Of a stretch of 47,785 bases of DNA, positions 7,611 through 16,179 are shown piece after piece (position 1 is the stretch's first letter; every line of letters begins with the position of its first letter). The position numbers and the translations under genes are program-made. Origin of the DNA: Pectinatus sp. Lineage in GTDB: Bacteria > Bacillota > Negativicutes > Selenomonadales > Selenomonadaceae. The stretch is from the NCBI GenBank assembly GCA_020025135.1, contig JAHHSQ010000006.1:1-47785 (forward strand), in the 5' to 3' direction. The notes under the pieces are model-generated. The model worked only from the letters and a program-made list of their open reading frames with translations, ran no database searches and was not told where the DNA came from.

Positions 7611-9319
7611 CTCGCCCGAACCTTTCTGTCATAAGCAATAAAACGTTGCACAAAATCTTCTTTATTTTCTATTCCGCATTTTTCTGCCAAGAAGTAGAGC
7701 GAAGTCAGTTTCAAATTGGCGTGGTCTATGAGATTAATATCTGTCAAAACTGCTGCACATTTTGTATCTGCCAAAAGCTGTCCAGCACTCAGGACAATCG
7801 CCCTATTTGTGTATTCCAACATCAAGTGCATATCATGAGTTATCATCAATATCGTGATATTTTGCTCGCGATTTAATTTTTGCAAAAACTCCATAATATC
7901 CGTATAATGATGAAAATCCTGCCCTGCTGTTGGTTCATCTAAGATTAAAATTTCCGGCTTTAAGACCAAAATAGCGGCAATGGTCACACGCTTTTTCTGA
8001 CCAAAACTCAGCGCGGAAATTGGCCAATTACGGAAAGGATAAAGTCCACAAATGCGCAAAGTTTCTTCAACACGCTTTTTAGTTTCTGCTTCAGAAAAAT
8101 TACGCGTTCTTAATCCCAGTGCCACTTCATCATAGACAATAGATTGCGATATCATCTGATAAGGATTTTGCATGACTAGACCAATCTTCTTAGCGTGATT
8201 GGCAATGCTTTCCTGCGTAATATCCGCCTTTTTATAATGAATAGCCCCTTTGATACGCCTGATAAAACCACAAATTATTTTGGACAATGTAGTTTTCCCA
8301 GCACCATTTTTCCCCACGATACTGAGCATTTCTCCGGCATGAACCTGCAAGGAAACATCGTCAAGCACTTTCTTCTCTTCATTATATTGGTAAGAGATAT
8401 TGTCTACATGCAAAAGCGGTTCCTCATCAGAAACAGTGGCCGTTCCTTCTGGCAAACTTTCATACCAGTGGCGCACTTTCTCTTTCTGTCCCTCTAAATC
8501 TAGCTCTGACAAACTAGCTAAGTGCATTTCTGGCAAAATAGCACATCCCGCATAGCGCATGGCGGTAATATAAAGCGGCTCTCTAATCCCAACCTTTTGC
8601 AATATATCCGTAGCTAAAATATTATCTGGAACGTCATCAGCGACAATACGCCCTTCTTGCATGACCACAATGCGGTCTACTGGTGAAGTCAAAACATCTT
8701 CCAAGCGGTGTTCAATGATGATAATAGTGGCCCGCTTTTCCTTATGAATGCGGTCAATCAACTCCATAGCATACTTGCCAGTAGCAGGGTCTAAATTAGC
8801 GAGAGGTTCATCGAAGAGCAAAATTTTTGTATCATCGGACAACACTCCCGCTAGGCAAACTCGTTGTTTCTGTCCGCCAGAAAGAGACTGTGGATTTTGT
8901 CCCAGAAATTTTTCCATATCCACTAATTGAGCATTTTGCTGCACTATTTTATGCATTTCAGCTTGTGGAACAGCCGAATTTTCCATAGAAAAGGCAATAT
9001 CTTCGCCGACAGTTAAACCAACAAATTGTGCATCTGGATTTTGTAAAACTGTTCCTACACTCTGTGCCATGGAGAATATACCTGCCTGAGCAGGGTTTTT
9101 ACCATCTACGCGCACTTCTCCGCGAATTTCTCCCGGAAAAGAACACGGGATGAGGCCGTTTAGGCACTCACCCAGTGTAGATTTACCAGAACCAGACGGA
9201 CCGACAATCAAAACTTTCTCTCCCGCCTTTATGGACAGGTTGATGTCATGCAAAGTCGGCTCCTTTTGCGCGCGATACTTAAAATAAAAATTCTTAAATT
9301 CTATAATTCCTTCTTGCAT
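7607..9319 (-). CDS. ECF transporter double ATPase (two fused ABC domains)
   Basis: A 570-residue fusion of two ABC ATPase domains that powers the ECF importer. The first domain has Walker A GPSGSGKST, signature LSGGQKQR and Walker B LLFDEPLANLD; the second has GKNGAGKTT, a modified signature LSFGQKKR and Walker B LILDEPTAGQD. The linker around residues 230-300 resembles the DUF3744 segment found in this fused type. ATG at 9319 is preceded by AAAAGGG. It lies 12 bp after the S subunit and overlaps EcfT by ATGA, giving a complete operon. Substrate is set by the S subunit. Confidence 0.92.
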   Translation of the reverse strand: MQEGIIEFKNFYFKYRAQKEPTLHDINLSIKAGEKVLIVGPSGSGKSTLGECLNGLIPCSFPGEIRGEVRVDGKNPAQAGIFSMAQSVGTVLQNPDAQFVGLTVGEDIAFSMENSAVPQAEMHKIVQQNAQLVDMEKFLGQNPQSLSGGQKQRVCLAGVLSDDTKILLFDEPLANLDPATGKYAMELIDRIHKEKRATIIIIEHRLEDVLTSPVDRIVVMQEGRIVADDVPDNILATDILQKVGIREPLYITAMRYAGCAILPEMHLASLSELDLEGQKEKVRHWYESLPEGTATVSDEEPLLHVDNISYQYNEEKKVLDDVSLQVHAGEMLSIVGKNGAGKTTLSKIICGFIRRIKGAIHYKKADITQESIANHAKKIGLVMQNPYQMISQSIVYDEVALGLRTRNFSEAETKKRVEETLRICGLYPFRNWPISALSFGQKKRVTIAAILVLKPEILILDEPTAGQDFHHYTDIMEFLQKLNREQNITILMITHDMHLMLEYTNRAIVLSAGQLLADTKCAAVLTDINLIDHANLKLTSLYFLAEKCGIENKEDFVQRFIAYDRKVRAR

Positions 9320-9331
9320 ACTGGTTCCCTT

Positions 9332-9889
9332 TTAATTTTGGTCATCTTCCTTAGAAAGGCTAGAAGACTTTGCTTTTGTCTTGGAATAAGCTGTTGCTAA
9401 AAGCGTCGTTAAAATAGCAATACTGATACTATTAGCGATAGCAGCGATAATACCTTGCGTAAATACTTTGTTCGATGGCTCTGCATAGATGAGAATATCT
9501 AAAACTGGAGCAATCAAACACCAACATATCGCATTGGCGATAACTTGAATGACATTAAAGGAAATTATTTGTTTTTTGCCAAAATTTCCTTGTTCTATTT
9601 GCCAACGATGAGCGAAAAGGCCGACCAATACGCCAAATATGGCATCGGCAATAACCCAACTCCACCAAACACCGCCGTACTGGATTGCATCTGCCAAAGC
9701 ATGACCGATAAAACCAACCAAACCACCGACAACGGGCCCAAAAACAGCTGCGAAAAATGCCAACAAGGCAACTCGTGTTTCCAAAGAAGTATTTGGAATT
9801 CCTGTTGGTATAGATACAAATGATAGAACGACAAACAATGCAGCCCCAATACCTGTAGATACCACGAAACGTACTTTTGAATTATGCAA
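9332..9889 (-). CDS. ECF transporter substrate-binding (S) subunit, UPF0397 family
   Basis: A 185-residue membrane protein with about five or six helices. The run FVSIPTGIPNTSLETR, then FGPVVGGLVGFIGHALAD and WWSWVIADAIFG are hallmarks of the UPF0397 family, which databases name an ECF-type riboflavin transporter S component; the ligand is not proven and no FMN riboswitch is visible upstream. The start is TTG at 9889, seven bases after AGGAGG, better than any ATG. It is the first gene of the S-AA-T operon; a -10 like TATAAT (9937-9932) lies upstream. Confidence 0.85.
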   Translation of the reverse strand: MHNSKVRFVVSTGIGAALFVVLSFVSIPTGIPNTSLETRVALLAFFAAVFGPVVGGLVGFIGHALADAIQYGGVWWSWVIADAIFGVLVGLFAHRWQIEQGNFGKKQIISFNVIQVIANAICWCLIAPVLDILIYAEPSNKVFTQGIIAAIANSISIAILTTLLATAYSKTKAKSSSLSKEDDQN

Positions 9890-10000
9890 TCTGTTTCCTC
9901 CTCAATGGGCAAATAATTTGGGTACATTTTCATTATAGCAAATTTACACTGTATCATCTAGAAGATAAGGATAATATTTAGGCCTTTTCAAACAAAAACA

Positions 10001-10029
10001 TTGACTTTTTTTCCGTCTTATAGTATTAT
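10001..10029 (+). promoter_or_regulatory. Promoter of tRNA-Val
   Basis: TTGACT (10001-10006), 17 bases, TATTAT (10024-10029), ending 11 bases before the mature tRNA. Confidence 0.7.
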
Positions 10030-10040
10030 TCCTTTGTGAA

Positions 10041-10117
10041 GTTCGGGTAGCTCAGTTGGTTAGAGTACAACGTTGACATCGTTGGGGTCGTAGGTTCGAA
10101 TCCTATCCCGAACACCA
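10041..10117 (+). tRNA. tRNA-Val (GAC anticodon)
   Basis: A complete cloverleaf: acceptor GTTCGGG pairs with CCCGAAC, anticodon stem CAACG/CGTTG holds the loop TTGACAT with anticodon GAC, the T arm is GTAGG-TTCGAAT-CCTAT, and CCA is encoded. It reads GUC and GUU valine codons. Confidence 0.95.
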
Positions 10118-10125
10118 GTATATCC

Positions 10126-10150
10126 AGTCCAGCTTTAGCTGGGCTTTTTT
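10126..10150 (+). terminator. tRNA-Val terminator
   Basis: An 8-bp stem AGTCCAGC/GCTGGGCT (one G-T pair), TTTA loop and a T-run directly follow the tRNA. Confidence 0.75.
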
Positions 10151-10180
10151 GTTTTTTAAAGTAAATTTGGCCGAAACGAA

Positions 10181-10213
10181 AAATGGGGTTACCTAAAAAA
10201 GGTAACCCCATTT
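10181..10213. terminator. Strong bidirectional hairpin
   Basis: A perfect 13-bp stem, AAATGGGGTTACC and its complement, with a seven-base loop and A/T runs on both sides. It backs up the tRNA terminator and faces the end of the glutathione peroxidase transcript. Confidence 0.75.
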
Positions 10214-10253
10214 TTGTGCTTTAGATAAATTTTGCAATTACTCCGCCCAAACT

Positions 10254-10285
10254 AAAAAAGTTGCCACCCCATAAGGAGTGACAAC
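10254..10285 (-). terminator. Glutathione peroxidase terminator
   Basis: On the minus strand GTTGTCACTCC and GGGGTGGCAAC form an 11-bp stem with two G-T pairs and a TTAT loop, followed by CTTTTTT, just after the gene. Confidence 0.8.
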
Positions 10286-10292
10286 CTCTATC

Positions 10293-10838
10293 TTATAACA
10301 ATGCTTCGATATCTTTAGCAAGTTCTTCTGGTTCAGTGGTAGATTCATAGCGCTGGACAACATTGCCTTCTCTATCGATTAAGAACTTGGTGAAATTCCA
10401 TTTAATGGAATCATCATCGAGGTAGCCGGCAGGTAAATCGCTTTTAATAAAGTCTACCAATTCTTTGCCGTCTGGTGTAGATTCATCAATCCCGCGATAC
10501 TTCTTCTGGCTGATTAAATATTTAAACAGCGGTTGAGCATTTTCACCACGCACATCACCTTTAGCAAAAATCGGGAAAGTTACGCCGTAGTTAATGCTGC
10601 AGAACTTATGGATTTCATCATCTGTACCCGGTTCTTGTTCATCAAATTGATTGCTTGGGAAACCCAAAACTACTAAACCTTGGTCTTTGTAAGTTTCATA
10701 CAATTTTTCTAAACCTTTGTATTGCGGGGTAAAACCACATTTGCTAGCTGTATTGACAATCAACAATACTTTGCCCTTGTATTCTGCCAAAGATTTTTCG
10801 CCCTGACGGGTCATTGCTTTATAATCATAAACGCTCAT
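10293..10838 (-). CDS. Glutathione peroxidase family thiol peroxidase
   Basis: A 181-residue peroxidase that reduces hydroperoxides. NTASKCGFTPQY holds the peroxidatic Cys34 (a Cys, not selenocysteine), FPSNQF supplies the catalytic Gln and WNFTKFL the Trp-Asn pair. Bacterial members generally use thioredoxin rather than glutathione; a thioredoxin gene lies at 5.2 kb. The ATG at 10838 has AAGGAG nine bases upstream; a GTG just before it is less likely. Single-gene unit with its own strong promoter and terminator. Confidence 0.92.
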   Translation of the reverse strand: MSVYDYKAMTRQGEKSLAEYKGKVLLIVNTASKCGFTPQYKGLEKLYETYKDQGLVVLGFPSNQFDEQEPGTDDEIHKFCSINYGVTFPIFAKGDVRGENAQPLFKYLISQKKYRGIDESTPDGKELVDFIKSDLPAGYLDDDSIKWNFTKFLIDREGNVVQRYESTTEPEELAKDIEALL

Positions 10839-10882
10839 CACTCAACACTCCTTATCAATTCTAATTAATAAAATTAAGCACA

Positions 10883-10947
10883 GTCACATAGCTGTGACAA
10901 CCTAGACAATCCTGACGACAACTCGCTATCAAATTACTAAGTTGTCG
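10883..10947 (-). promoter_or_regulatory. Inverted repeats in the peroxidase leader
   Basis: Two exact repeats lie between promoter and start: GTCACA/TGTGAC (10883-10888, 10893-10898) and CGACAAC/GTTGTCG (10916-10922, 10941-10947). They could be operators or leader structure; neither fits a PerR box. Confidence 0.3.
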
Positions 10948-10961
10948 CTCTCTTTACTCTT

Positions 10962-10989
10962 ATTATAATATATGGATAATAAATGTCAA
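10962..10989 (-). promoter_or_regulatory. Promoter of the glutathione peroxidase gene
   Basis: On the minus strand consensus TTGACA (10989-10984), 16 bases, consensus TATAAT (10967-10962). This is one of the strongest promoters in the window, suggesting high expression unless repressed. Confidence 0.75.
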
Positions 10990-11006
10990 CTAGTTTTAAT
11001 AATTTT

Positions 11007-12755
11007 TTAAAATTCATCTGTAAAAATTGTCGAAGCATAGGCACTCCCCAAAATATGTAGAACCGCACGATGATAAGCATCCTTTTCATCGACATTTTCT
11101 AAATGCCTCTTGACCGCCTCATGTTTTAGAACAAAACTCTGCATATCTTCTACAGTTGTCCCCAAATAATCTATAGCCTGTTGCCAAAGATAGACTTTCT
11201 CCTGTTCGTCTGGAAGATATTTAAATAACAACCGCAAATGTTTAAAACAAAGGCCATGCGACTGGTGATAAGTCTCCTTTCCTTTCTCAGTTTGCAAAAA
11301 TGTGGCCATTTTTTCAGCATACAATCTGCTCACCATACTCAAAAAATGACATATTGGACAATGTTCTCGCTGCATTCCTTCCGTTTCTACCGGAATATTT
11401 CCTGGCGGAATATCACGCAATTTTTGTAAGAGTTTCTGCACAAAGGGTATATAAAGGAGAGAAGCATCATAAGCAGAAAGCAATTTCAATAACTGCCAAG
11501 TATGGCTGGCACAAAAACCGCCCTTTTCCAAAAATTCATTTTGTACCGCTTCATCATGTGCCAAGGCATACTGATAATGGCGAAAAAATTCAAAGGCAAT
11601 ATCCGCAAGGTATTGGCACTGTGGACAATTAGTCGAGTGCAAGTCATCGCGCAACCGTTCTGGTTTAATTACAGACAATTTTTCTATCAACGCCTCCAAA
11701 GGCGGTATTTTCTTAGGCACAGCCACAACTGGAGAGGTCGGTCCTGCTTCCAAAAGGGATTTGGCTTGCATTTTACCACGCAACCACTGAGAAAATTCCG
11801 GATTTTCTAATACAATTTTTTCTCCCACTAATTTCTGCATAATCATTAAAATATGGTGCGCAATATTATCGCTAAAGACTTCTTGTCTTTTTTGCGAGAG
11901 AAAATCAGCAATCTCCTCTTCTAATGCCTTTAACCCACTGAGAGAGTACTGCAATTTATTTTTTGTCAGTTTGGCTTCTAACCCATCGCGTGCAGAAATG
12001 GCATGTACCTTACTATAAAATCCTCGCATAGCCAGCGTTTTTTGGACAAAAGTTAAAACATTTATATATTCACCCATATTTAAAATATCTTTTTTATTGA
12101 TGACAAAAAATATTTTTTGTGTGTATTTTTTTATATCATCCAAAAATTTTAATTCTATTTCGGTAAGAGGGCTATCAGCACTAGTCACAAAAATAACAGC
12201 ATCACATTGTGGCAAAAAATCGTATGTCGTTTGCGTGCTTGCTGTAATGGCAGAGCCCACCCCTGGCGTATCAACAAATTCTACGCCTTGATGAAAGAGC
12301 GGAAGGGGAATTTCAATAACCGCCCGCTTCACGTTCTTACTATTTCCAGGGTTATGCGTTTCAGTGACGAAATCAGCAAGGGATGACATTGGATATTCTT
12401 GAGGAAAGAGTAATTTTTCCTTTTCAATCAGTAATTTTTCCTGCGGACCATAGCGCAAAATAGTAATTGCCGAAGTAAGTGGAACTACACCAGTCGGCAG
12501 AAGGTTGCGTCCTACAATCGCATTCATCAATGTGCTTTTGCCACGTTTAAATTGTCCTAAAATAGCCAAAGTAAATTTATCCTCAGCTAGCTTTTCGGAC
12601 AATTCTGCTAATCCCTCTATAACATCCGACAAATTATGTTCCTCAGAAAAATTACGCAGACGCCGAATAATCGCTGCATATTTCATTTTCACCGCATTAT
12701 ATTTTTCTAAATTTACCAGATTAGGTTTAATTTCCACAAATATTTTATCTTCCAT
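11007..12755 (-). CDS. Dynamin-like GTPase fused to two CxxC...GxCxxH modules
   Basis: A 582-residue protein (from the ATG at 12755). Residues 1-300 form a dynamin-family GTPase: G1 GQFKRGKST (67-75), G3 DTPG (162-165), G4 NKKD (220-223). Residues 370-510 hold two related modules, CPQC (377-380) with GFCASH (413-418), and CPIC (466-469) with GLCFKH (501-506), separated by about 35 residues each; this Cys3-His pattern looks like a metal site and resembles DUF6062-type proteins. I see no transmembrane anchor. In-frame starts exist upstream (12767); AGAGGG is 12 bases before the chosen ATG. It is divergent from two tandem MutS-like genes. The biological role is unknown. Confidence 0.8.
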   Translation of the reverse strand: MEDKIFVEIKPNLVNLEKYNAVKMKYAAIIRRLRNFSEEHNLSDVIEGLAELSEKLAEDKFTLAILGQFKRGKSTLMNAIVGRNLLPTGVVPLTSAITILRYGPQEKLLIEKEKLLFPQEYPMSSLADFVTETHNPGNSKNVKRAVIEIPLPLFHQGVEFVDTPGVGSAITASTQTTYDFLPQCDAVIFVTSADSPLTEIELKFLDDIKKYTQKIFFVINKKDILNMGEYINVLTFVQKTLAMRGFYSKVHAISARDGLEAKLTKNKLQYSLSGLKALEEEIADFLSQKRQEVFSDNIAHHILMIMQKLVGEKIVLENPEFSQWLRGKMQAKSLLEAGPTSPVVAVPKKIPPLEALIEKLSVIKPERLRDDLHSTNCPQCQYLADIAFEFFRHYQYALAHDEAVQNEFLEKGGFCASHTWQLLKLLSAYDASLLYIPFVQKLLQKLRDIPPGNIPVETEGMQREHCPICHFLSMVSRLYAEKMATFLQTEKGKETYHQSHGLCFKHLRLLFKYLPDEQEKVYLWQQAIDYLGTTVEDMQSFVLKHEAVKRHLENVDEKDAYHRAVLHILGSAYASTIFTDEF

Positions 12756-12865
12756 GCTTTTCTTCATCCCTCTAAACTGCCAAATTTCGGCTAAGGGCAA
12801 CCACCTCAGCCACATCATCTTTAATTGCGATATAAATGTTTTTATACTATGATGTAAGAAAAAAG

Positions 12866-12895
12866 ATAATACTTTTACATTAAAAAAAAGTACAA
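12866..12895 (-). promoter_or_regulatory. Possible promoter of the dynamin-like gene
   Basis: On the minus strand TTGTAC (12895-12890), 18 bases including a run of eight T, then TATTAT (12871-12866). Confidence 0.4.
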
Positions 12896-13002
12896 ACTAC
12901 CATATCACTATTTTGACAGTACATATATCTTTTAAAACATCAAACTAGTTTTATTTATCAAATTTAGCCAAATAAACAATCCAGAAAGAAAAGGGGCATA
13001 AT

Positions 13003-14496
13003 ATGAGTATTTTATATGGCAACACTATTCCGTCACCTTGCTCAGCCACACTCTGGTCCGACTTACAGCTGACCGATATATTTTCTGAGTTGCCCAATAA
13101 TCCTGATTTACAAACCGTTTACCACCGGCCCCTATCAGATATCGAAAATATAGCAAATCGGCAACGCCTCTTTCAAACTCTCCAAGACACCTCTTTATTG
13201 GCCATTTGGACAAACTGGCAAAGCACCATGCAAGAAATTGCTAGGTTAGAAAAACAGCTCACCGACACTTTCTATAAATACAGCCAACTCGCCATTAAAG
13301 GCCACATCCTGTGGCTATACACTCATGCCGTAGAGGCATTAACAGAAACGCAATCATATGCGGATTCCTCCTTTTTCCTGCAGCAATTTGTCACAGAGTT
13401 ATTAACCTATAAAACCAGTCAAAATTTCTCTAATATACAAGTGCTGGCAGAAAAATGGCACCAGTCCTGTCGACAATGCCAGTTCACCCTCCACTTGGCA
13501 GAAAATACTTTAACCGTGAATTTATTGGCCGACGAGCCAAGCCTTAAAGATGACTTAAATTCCTTTCTTGCCCCATTTTTAGACCTAGAATATACTTGTC
13601 CGGCACGGGAAAAATGGTACGATAACGATATCAACCATATTGACGCTGCCATTCAAGATAAATTACTACAGCTCTATCCGCCTCTTCTCTCACTCCTCCA
13701 ACAGGTCGACAAATGTTGGACAAATTTTCAGCCCGAATTTCTACACCAATTTACTATAGAAAGCCAATTTTACCTTTCTTTCCTCCAATATACTCAAAAT
13801 AAAGAGGCCTTGGGCATTTCCTTCACTTATCCGCACTTTCAAACTTCCCGCCAAGGTGTCGGTTGGAAAAACGGTTATAACCTAGCTCTGTGCAAAAAGG
13901 GAGCAAAACCTGTCCCCAACGATTTTATGGTCGATGAAAAACATTTTATCTTTATTATCACGGGGCCAAATCAAGGAGGAAAAACTTGTTTTGCCTGCCT
14001 CATAGGGCAAATTTTCTATCTAGCAAGTCTGGGCTTACCAGTACCAGCTGAACACGTTCACTTATTTTTGCCCAAACACATCTTTACCCATTTTGCCTCT
14101 ATGGAAGATGAAAAAGCTGGCAATGGCAAGCTACGAGAAGACCTCTTACGTCTAGCTGCTATCGCCAAACAAATAACTGCCTATGATATTTTCATTGCCA
14201 ATGAATTATTTTCTTCCACCACCCTACAAGATGCCTACAAATTAAATCACCGTGTTCTTGACTTCCTTTCCAAACAAAAAATTTTTAGTATTCTCGTCAC
14301 TTTTTTAGAAAAATTATCAACCTATAACGAAAATATCTGCAGTTTAGTCAGCACCGTTGATGCTTCTAAAAATCGCACTTTTCGCATCATACCTCGCCCC
14401 GCTGATGGAAAATCTTATGTGCATTCTTTAGCTATACAATACCATTTAGATAGCGACAGTATTCGGCAACATTTTTTAACCAACCGTCCCCAATAA
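13003..14496 (+). CDS. MutS-like ATPase, paralog 1 of a tandem pair
   Basis: A 497-residue protein with the C-terminal MutS ATPase domain but no mismatch-binding domain. Walker A is GPNQGGKT (321-328, Lys327). The Walker B region is FIANELFSSTT, with Glu401 kept but Asn400 where MutS has Asp. GNGKLREDLLRL is the family signature region. The position of the conserved MutS switch His (TH in paralog 2) is Thr433-Phe434 here, so this subunit lacks that His. The N-terminal 300 residues are helical, like MutS core/lever parts. ATG at 13003 has AAAGGGG seven bases upstream. It is followed 51 bp later by its paralog, suggesting a heterodimer. Not MutS1 or MutS2; function unknown. Confidence 0.8.
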   Translation: MSILYGNTIPSPCSATLWSDLQLTDIFSELPNNPDLQTVYHRPLSDIENIANRQRLFQTLQDTSLLAIWTNWQSTMQEIARLEKQLTDTFYKYSQLAIKGHILWLYTHAVEALTETQSYADSSFFLQQFVTELLTYKTSQNFSNIQVLAEKWHQSCRQCQFTLHLAENTLTVNLLADEPSLKDDLNSFLAPFLDLEYTCPAREKWYDNDINHIDAAIQDKLLQLYPPLLSLLQQVDKCWTNFQPEFLHQFTIESQFYLSFLQYTQNKEALGISFTYPHFQTSRQGVGWKNGYNLALCKKGAKPVPNDFMVDEKHFIFIITGPNQGGKTCFACLIGQIFYLASLGLPVPAEHVHLFLPKHIFTHFASMEDEKAGNGKLREDLLRLAAIAKQITAYDIFIANELFSSTTLQDAYKLNHRVLDFLSKQKIFSILVTFLEKLSTYNENICSLVSTVDASKNRTFRIIPRPADGKSYVHSLAIQYHLDSDSIRQHFLTNRPQ

Positions 14497-14547
14497 TACT
14501 TTCTCCTATAAATTTTCAATGTTCAACTCCGAAAAGAGGTAAAAACT

Positions 14548-16011
14548 ATGTTATCTGTCCATCTCTTATCACCTACTACCGATGACCTTCTTCCTGCCGA
14601 TGAACAATATCGTTCCATAGTAGAGGAAGATTTGCTACTTTCTCCCCTTTGGTCTTTTTGGCTAGAGCGTAATCCTCATCTAGACATGAACTTTTTTAAT
14701 CATTTTTTTACCACACTAGACCAAGAAACAGCTCTTTACAGACAAGCTATCTGCCATGATTTTCTGCAAAATAACACCTTACTAGAAAAACTCTTTCAAA
14801 TTGCTCTTAAAGCACACCAAACTAAGCCGGCTTACTTTATTCTCTTGAGCAATAATGCTGAACGACTCCTCGATACCGCTGTAGCTGATTTACAAAGCCT
14901 ATTACCTCATCTCGAGGCTTTGGCACAGGTCTGTCAGGAAGAACCCCACGTAAACTCCACAGGGTTACAAACTTTTTTAACACGCACTGCAAAACTCCTG
15001 ACCACCTCGTACCTACAAAAATTAGCCACTTTCTTGAAATACCTCACTTTTCCCCAAGGAATGCGCTTCACTATGTCCTGCAATAATTTACTAAAACCCA
15101 TTCCCACCGACCTACTCTATCCTAAACTAACTGCCAATAAGCACCAATTCTGGCAACTATTTTCTCATCTCCATGCCAGTTCTCATTCCATCGTCCTTGA
15201 CGAGCGCGATGAAAGTGGTTTTCGCATTCTCTCCGAATTACGTTGTCAAGCCCTCTTCTCCGTAGCTCATCTTCTAGCGAGAGTGAGAGACAATATCAAA
15301 AAATTTTTTAGTACCATGCTTGACCAAATCTCTTTCTACCGCTGTGCCTATCAATTAGCTAATTATCTTAAGGAGCAACAGCTTCCCTACGCTTTTCCCG
15401 TTTTCAGTAACGATGTCAACTTAGAAAGGACCTATCCGCTCCAAATCGCCCTACAAGGACAAGTCATTTCAACCGACCTTTCTCTTCCCAATAATTCCTT
15501 ACTCATTATCACCGGCAAAAATCAAGGTGGCAAAACCACCCTCCTACGTTTACTCGGTATTTGCTATCTATTTGGTGCTTGCGGCTACTTCGTCCCAGCT
15601 AGGCAGGCCAAATTGCCTTTTACGCATCTTTGGACACACTTTCAACGCAATGAAACTATCGAGCATCAACATGGCAAATTGGCCGACGAGTTAGCCCGTT
15701 TAGAGGCCATCATTTCTCAACTTCATCCGCAAGATACCATCCTTCTAAACGAAACTTTTTCCTCAACGAATGAAGCGGAGGGCTCTCTTCTTGCCGAAGA
15801 AATTTTTACTGCCCTTCTCACCCAATCAGTACGCCTGCACTGTGTGACACACTTTTATCAACTTGCCAATTATTTTTGGGAAAAACAAAACCCACACTAT
15901 CATTTTCTCGCTCCTCAGCTTCATGCTTCTAAACCTTTCCAATTTTCTCCCCAAGAACCGCACCCTAGCGCTGATAGTGAGTCACTATTTAATTCTATCT
16001 TCTCAGGTTAA
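14548..16011 (+). CDS. MutS-like ATPase, paralog 2 of a tandem pair
   Basis: A 487-residue protein built like its upstream neighbour: about 300 helical residues, then a MutS-type ATPase. Walker A is GKNQGGKTT (323-331, Lys329), the signature region GKLADELARLEAI, Walker B DTILLNETFSST with Asn401-Glu402, and the switch motif VTHFYQL retains His435. No mismatch-recognition, Smr or nuclease domain is present, so DNA mismatch repair is doubtful. ATG at 14548 has AAGAGGT eight bases upstream. Residue differences from paralog 1 suggest that this subunit is the fully active ATPase of a heterodimer; this is inference. Confidence 0.8.
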   Translation: MLSVHLLSPTTDDLLPADEQYRSIVEEDLLLSPLWSFWLERNPHLDMNFFNHFFTTLDQETALYRQAICHDFLQNNTLLEKLFQIALKAHQTKPAYFILLSNNAERLLDTAVADLQSLLPHLEALAQVCQEEPHVNSTGLQTFLTRTAKLLTTSYLQKLATFLKYLTFPQGMRFTMSCNNLLKPIPTDLLYPKLTANKHQFWQLFSHLHASSHSIVLDERDESGFRILSELRCQALFSVAHLLARVRDNIKKFFSTMLDQISFYRCAYQLANYLKEQQLPYAFPVFSNDVNLERTYPLQIALQGQVISTDLSLPNNSLLIITGKNQGGKTTLLRLLGICYLFGACGYFVPARQAKLPFTHLWTHFQRNETIEHQHGKLADELARLEAIISQLHPQDTILLNETFSSTNEAEGSLLAEEIFTALLTQSVRLHCVTHFYQLANYFWEKQNPHYHFLAPQLHASKPFQFSPQEPHPSADSESLFNSIFSG

Positions 16012-16026
16012 TTTTACCCTCTAATT

Positions 16027-16179
16027 TTAGGCCTCGATAATTTCCTGTACAGTAACCTTTTCTTCTTGATTATTTAAAAATCGCTTCTGTAAGACAAGAT
16101 AAGATAGACAATCTGCTAGTCGACAAATGTTTTGAATATCCTCTGTATTCCACTCTCTTTTTTGCCCACCATTATCCAT
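16027..16179 (-). pseudogene. Detached C-terminal 50 codons of the GGDEF protein
   Basis: Directly after the stop of the GGDEF gene, another frame stays open for 50 codons (beginning MDNGGQKREWNTEDIQNI and ending QEIIEA) and then stops. Its helical pattern and acidic Trp start look like the last strand and helix of a GAF-type domain, which the upstream frame lacks. Deleting one copy of a 7-bp repeat (16179-16192) fuses both frames. It is therefore the frameshifted end of the same gene, not a separate one. Confidence 0.8.

Noticed and set aside
9890..10000. FMN riboswitch ahead of the ECF operon
   Set aside because: The space is too short and none of the RFN consensus blocks is present.
10026..10211. 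Minus-strand 61-codon ORF over tRNA-Val
   Set aside because: It is the antisense of the tRNA and its terminators, a well-known source of spurious small proteins.
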